Shown here one piece after another: positions 18,903 through 21,747 of a stretch of 21,747 bases of DNA. Numbering within the stretch: the first letter of the stretch is position 1; every line of letters starts with the position of its first letter. The notes under the pieces were generated by a model, which saw only the letters and a list, made by a program, of their open reading frames with translations, made no database searches and was not told where the DNA came from. Location: positions 1-21,747 of the forward strand of contig RBZT01000778.1 of the NCBI GenBank assembly GCA_003693705.1, read 5' to 3'. The position numbers were made by a program, and so were the translations under genes. The stretch is from Polymyxa betae. Its lineage: Eukaryota > Endomyxa > Phytomyxea > Plasmodiophorida > Plasmodiophoridae.

Positions 18903-19071
18903 GATCACACGACAATAGAAGATTGAGGCGGAAGTAGACGATGACAATTCCAGGTCTCAAAGGTCTCGTCCTGACCCGGTCTGGGTCATTGGCGGACTTG
19001 TGTCCGGATTAATATCACTGGATCAATCATTATCTTCGATTGACTCCGAATGCCAATTTGAGGTGAGACAA
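18903..19071 (-). promoter_or_regulatory. Upstream region shared with copy A
   Basis: Read on the minus strand, it contains TTGTCTCAC, GAGTCAATC, ATGATTGATCCAG, GATATTAATC and GAGACCTTTGAGACCTGGAA in the same order as 7526-7702 in front of copy A. Conservation outside the coding part suggests either a recent duplication or a constrained promoter. No TATA box is evident. Confidence 0.5.
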
Positions 19072-19169
19072 TCATGTTACACAGTTGGTATCGAGTGCGG
19101 AACATCACAGAAACAAATCTACTTTCATAAAGATAAGGACGAATGCGTGATGACTGTGTAGCATCTGTA

Positions 19170-19313
19170 ATGTTACCATGGTGGTACTGGCCTGCAGTAT
19201 TGGGGAATACTGATCCAGTTGGCGATATGTTCCCGGATTCTCCAGCATTCTCTCCTTTGATTGTCGATAAGACGATAACTCGCTTGTATAATGTCTTATT
19301 GGAGGATGTTTAA
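19170..19313 (+). CDS. Small open reading frame or exon remnant, 47 codons
   Basis: ATG 19170 to TAA 19311-19313 reads MLPWWYWPAVLGNTDPVGDM and then FPDSPAFSPLIVDKTITRLY. The end (LYNVLLEDV) is coding-like. In a second frame an ATG in ACCATGG at 19178 gives MVVLACSIGEY and stops. No homologue is recognised, and it may be the last exon of a lost gene. Confidence 0.2.
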   Translation: MLPWWYWPAVLGNTDPVGDMFPDSPAFSPLIVDKTITRLYNVLLEDV

Positions 19314-19831
19314 GTACAAATCATTTTTTTGATATTGAATCCGTGGGATTTTGCGTTTTCTAGTATTATAACGGTAAAATACGGAAAATTCGAGATAATA
19401 TCGTGATATTCACGGAATAGCACAATGTCTACAACGAGCTATGACGACTCGTTTTCGCTTCGAGCATCTAAAGCAGTCAGGAAACCATCCTTCATAACAG
19501 GATTCGTCCAGAATCGCCAAAGCGAATTGACTGCGCCCAATTGTAAATCGAACCTGCTAGTTGTACGACGGGTCGTACAACTATGTAATTGTGCGACCAC
19601 GTGTCGTGCCCCAGCTATAGGAAGGCCGCGCCTCTTCTAAGGCCGCGTCCTAAGATTGCAGCACCTGTTTTTTGTGCTTGCCGTTACAGCACAGTGGTCA
19701 TTTGCCACGCTACCTTTTCTCTTTCATTCTATTTTGAATACATCGGAGGGTTTATTCCGCTCAGACTTTCTGTGTGTTAAATCTAGGATCATCTCATCTT
19801 TTTTTGAGCGAGTCCCTGACCTTCCGAACGA
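19314..19831. other. Leader or LTR-candidate region upstream of the retrotransposon Gag
   Basis: The long terminal repeat and primer-binding site of the element should lie here, but with no 3' copy in the window the ends cannot be set. I see no clear TGG-type primer-binding site. The region has a perfect 12-bp inverted repeat (19558-19583) and two AAGGCCGCG words (19622 and 19640). An open frame at 19425-19640 (MSTTSYDDSFSLRASKAV) is unrecognised. Confidence 0.35.
19558..19583. repeat. Perfect inverted repeat, 12-bp arms, GG spacer
   Basis: TAGTTGTACGAC, then GG, then GTCGTACAACTA. The arms are exact reverse complements. The half GTCGTAC is also the start of the GTCGTACTGG word repeated across the window. 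It could be a dimeric regulator site or a transcript hairpin in the element leader. Confidence 0.85.
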
Positions 19832-20230
19832 ATGGCCAGCCAGGATTCCGTCGTTCAAAATGGACATGATGCCTCACAGCAGAATGCTCCCATGCCCAAC
19901 GTCCAGGACGTGCGGGCCAGTATCTCACGCCGCATAGAGATTCCTCAACGATCAATGGCTACACACAGCGCAGAACTGGAGTCATTGTACAACCAGGATT
20001 ACGAATCCATGTGTTCAACCAACAGACGGAAGGTGGACAATCGCATCAATGCCCTCATCGAATTGATCAAGTCGACTGAAGTCCGAATCGATGCGGCTCG
20101 GAGGAGCTTCTTAGCTCTGGCTCCGATTCAAATACAGGCTCCAGCTCCGGCGCCTGTATCCGCACCCACTCAACCAGAACACGCAGCTTCCGTACATTCG
20201 TACATTTGGCCAGACAAGCGCGGCTGCCGT
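19832..20230 (+). CDS. gag: Gag N-terminal region
   Basis: ATG 19832 starts MASQDSVVQNGHDASQQNAP. A coiled-coil-like helix follows (NRRKVDNRINALIELIKSTE, VRIDAARRSFLAL), then a Pro/Ala-rich linker (QIQAPAPAPVSAPTQPEHA). The frame itself stays open to 20497, but coding sense passes near 20206-20230 to the next frame one base back, where the capsid-like part begins. The start is chosen because no earlier ATG in frame gives coding-like sequence. Whether the step is a programmed −1 frameshift, a lost base or a sequencing gap cannot be told. Confidence 0.65.
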
Positions 20231-20858
20231 CCGGTCTACCCAAGTTCAAACGACCAACAGCCCAGGATCCGAGCGCCGCCGAGGACTTTCTCTCGGAGTT
20301 CGAGCGTCGCCTCGCTGCTTACGGATATCCGTTGGAGCGATACCCGGAGGCTCTCGCAGCCTGTTGTGAGCGCTTGGAAGGCGACTGGGTCTTCGAAAAT
20401 CTTGTCGGAAAAGGCCTCACCTGGTCTGAAACCCGGGAATCGTTCCTCAAGCATTTTGTTAGCGACGATACCCGCTTCTACTTCGAAAACGATCTAATTC
20501 ACTGCCAACGGTTTCAAGGAGAGTCCATAATGGCTTTCGCGGACCGGTATCTTGGACGGATGAAAAGGGCTAATAGGAGTCCGGATCAAGTTCATGAATT
20601 CACCACCGAGTTCATCGGCCAGCTGCCTCGTTCAGCAGTTAACTGGCTATATGGAATCAATGCCGCGAATCCCGAGAAGATCAACTCTGTTCGTAAAATC
20701 GTCAATGCCTTGACTTTATTTTGTTCAGCGGATCGTTCCTCGGCCAAGAACGTTCATCAGGCTGCATCGCACAGCAATAACACGAGCGCAGCCCCATCCT
20801 CGTCGTCGTCATCTCAATCACGCAGCACTTCCCGGAACTCCTCTCGCCAGCAACTATT
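20206..20858 (+). CDS. gag: Gag capsid-like region
   Basis: This frame reads LPSGLPKFKRPTAQDPSAAE then DFLSEFERRLAAYGYP, WSETRESFLKHFVSD, QGESIMAFADRYLGRMKR and DQVHEFTTEFIGQLP. The pattern 'F-x-G/K...E-A-E-x-F-L-x-x-F', W..F...F and 'E.V..FA.R' is typical of retrotransposon gag capsid domains. A Ser-rich linker (from about 20790) ends it. After about 20850 the coding sense moves one base back to the zinc-knuckle frame, although this frame itself stays open to 21444. It is homologous only in pattern; no closer relative can be named. Confidence 0.75.
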
Positions 20859-21747
20859 TGCTCCGCTCACGGCCACTGCGGTCATAAGTCCGAGGACTGC
20901 AGAAAACTCCAATCGGAAAAGGCTACCAAAAACTCCGTCGCAGCCAGCAACAGTAACACATCTACTCAGTCTAGGGCCAGTACGTCTACCGGACCGAAAT
21001 GTCATCGATGTCAGAAACATGGACATGTCGCTCGGACCTGTCGCGCACCTAATCCCGTTGATGATCCCGATTCCGGCAAAACGTCGTCCGCGTCCTCGAA
21101 TGTTGCTGCTAATCACTGTATTCAGGGCGCCTATATTGAGGAGATTGACGAGTCCGACCCCGTGTTTACCAACGACTCCGTGGATGGTTTCCATAAACTA
21201 TTCGATAATGTGGAGTCAATTCACAGCTCCGAATCCGAGTCTCATCCAGCAGTCGCCAATCGTATCGACTATTCAACTGCCATTTTCACAACAATTTCTC
21301 TCGACGGCAAAGAGGTGCAGGCTTACGTCGATACCGGCGCTTCCAACTCTACCATTTCTAAAGATTTATTCGGCACTTTCTCTGAGCGGTCGCGCTCGTC
21401 TTATCAGAACACTACGAAGGGTCAGCTTATCTCGCTCGGTGTGAAGGGCCAGTACGCCCCGCGACCGGGCTGGGCACAGGTCCCGGTTCGCTACGGCCAC
21501 AGTGACTTTACGTTTCAGTTCGACCTAGGTGAACCCCCGGAAGGTGTTGCCGTCATAATGGGGCGTGATCTGCGGCGTCGTCTCGGCATCGGTGTCTGCG
21601 GCCTCCAGCTGCCGCGCTCCGTGGCGTTTTCGGTGGAACCGGCTCCTGATGATGTGTCTCCGCCACTGACGGACAGTATCCGGGATGGTCCGCCTCACCC
21701 CTTGGCAACTCATCCGAGGCTTCGGAGCGCTATTCAGCGTAATCAAT
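20781..21747 (+). CDS. Zinc knuckles and retroviral-type aspartic protease, partial at 3' end
   Basis: This frame is open from 20781 (after TAA 20778-20780) through the right edge. Knuckle 1 (20859-20900) reads CSAHGHCGHKSEDC: it has His where the second Cys of CCHC belongs. Knuckle 2 (21000-21041) is canonical: CHRCQKHGHVARTC. These bind nucleic acid during packaging. A linker precedes the protease: VQAYVDTGASNSTISKDLF, with the catalytic Asp at 21330, and the matching VIMGRDLRRRLGI helps form the core. Retrotransposon proteases of this type act as dimers and cleave Gag-Pol. The frame continues as a linker towards the missing reverse transcriptase. One CCAGTACGCC word is coded here (GQYAP at 21448). 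Confidence 0.8.

Larger units (their letters stand above)
7841..21458. repeat. Dispersed DNA word CCAGTACG(A/C/G)C
   Basis: CCAGTAC or its complement GTACTGG occurs at 7844, 9754, 9828, 10536, 10856, 11231, 11321, 12069, 12245, 12294, 14780, 17351, 18744, 19184, 20977 and 21449. In 14 of 16 the next base is G. CCAGTACGAC and CCAGTACGCC each occur five times, and CCAGTACGG(C/T) three times. Copies lie in both orientations, in coding and non-coding DNA, and in different reading frames (QYA, VLA, PVR, AST). Two of them (7844, 18744) are accounted for by the paralogous genes A and B. Confidence 0.85.
19832..21747 (+). mobile_element. LTR-type retrotransposon (Ty3/Gypsy-like), 5' half, cut by the window edge
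   Basis: Gag N-terminus, capsid-like region, two zinc knuckles and a DTGAS protease follow in the order expected of Ty3/Gypsy or similar elements. Reverse transcriptase, RNase H and integrase would lie to the right, outside the window. Superfamily placement is by Gag type and order only; a Copia-like order cannot be tested without the polymerase region. Two −1 frame steps separate the three coding segments. Confidence 0.8.

Noticed and set aside
19600-19831. LTR ends and primer-binding site for the retrotransposon
   Set aside because: Several TG...CA and TGG candidates exist, but without the 3' LTR in the window any choice would be arbitrary.
1-21747. tRNA, rRNA, CRISPR arrays or bacterial operons
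   Set aside because: No B-box-like GGTTCGANTCC, no rRNA-like stretches, no regularly spaced identical repeats, and introns show that this is nuclear eukaryotic DNA.

Overview
This is a eukaryotic window. It has GT-AG introns (for example a 49-bp intron at 1788-1836), eukaryotic-type transposable elements, F-box, RING-H2 and ankyrin-like domains, and no bacterial operons or Shine-Dalgarno sites. Short plant/protist-type telomere-like words (TTTAGGG / AAACCCTAA) are scattered through it. The lineage cannot be fixed from the sequence. A protist with expanded secreted ankyrin and ubiquitin-ligase families (a plasmodiophorid or other rhizarian, or an oomycete-like organism) fits, but this is only a guess. 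AT-rich spacers alternate with GC-richer gene islands, and most recognisable genes are broken by frameshifts or nonsense codons.

Layout. 1-2085: a PIF/Harbinger-type element with its two usual genes in divergent orientation, a Myb/SANT-like protein (minus, frameshifted, running off the left edge) and an intron-containing DDE transposase (plus, one in-frame TGA). Degenerate ~55-bp repeats lie between them. 2086-5300: AT-rich, with a decayed minus-strand gene that may carry armadillo-like repeats (3691-4450) and a possible two-exon gene for a small membrane protein (4597-5095). 6057-7228: a broken member of an ankyrin-like family followed by a RING-H2 finger. 7703-9085: a second family member with three frameshifts. 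9795-11036: a broken gene with a signal-peptide-like start, an F-box and a C-terminal ankyrin repeat. 12207-12602: the end of a possible single-pass membrane protein. 13140-14449: unrecognised broken or multi-exon coding sequence. 14760-16600: a second decayed armadillo-like gene. 17482-18902 (minus): the best-preserved ankyrin-like family member, an inverted paralogue of 7703-9085 that also shares about 170 bp of upstream sequence. 19832-21747: the 5' half of an LTR-type retrotransposon (Gag, zinc knuckles, aspartic protease), cut by the right edge.

How it fits together: the island at 6-11 kb plus the copy at 17.5-19 kb combines ankyrin-like C-termini with RING or F-box modules and short hydrophobic N-termini. 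This suggests a fast-evolving, possibly secreted family tied to ubiquitin ligation, next to transposable elements and largely pseudogenised here. The clearest unexplained signal is a DNA word, CCAGTACG and its close variants. Its 7-base core CCAGTAC occurs 16 times, on both strands and in all reading frames, all to the right of position 7.8 kb.
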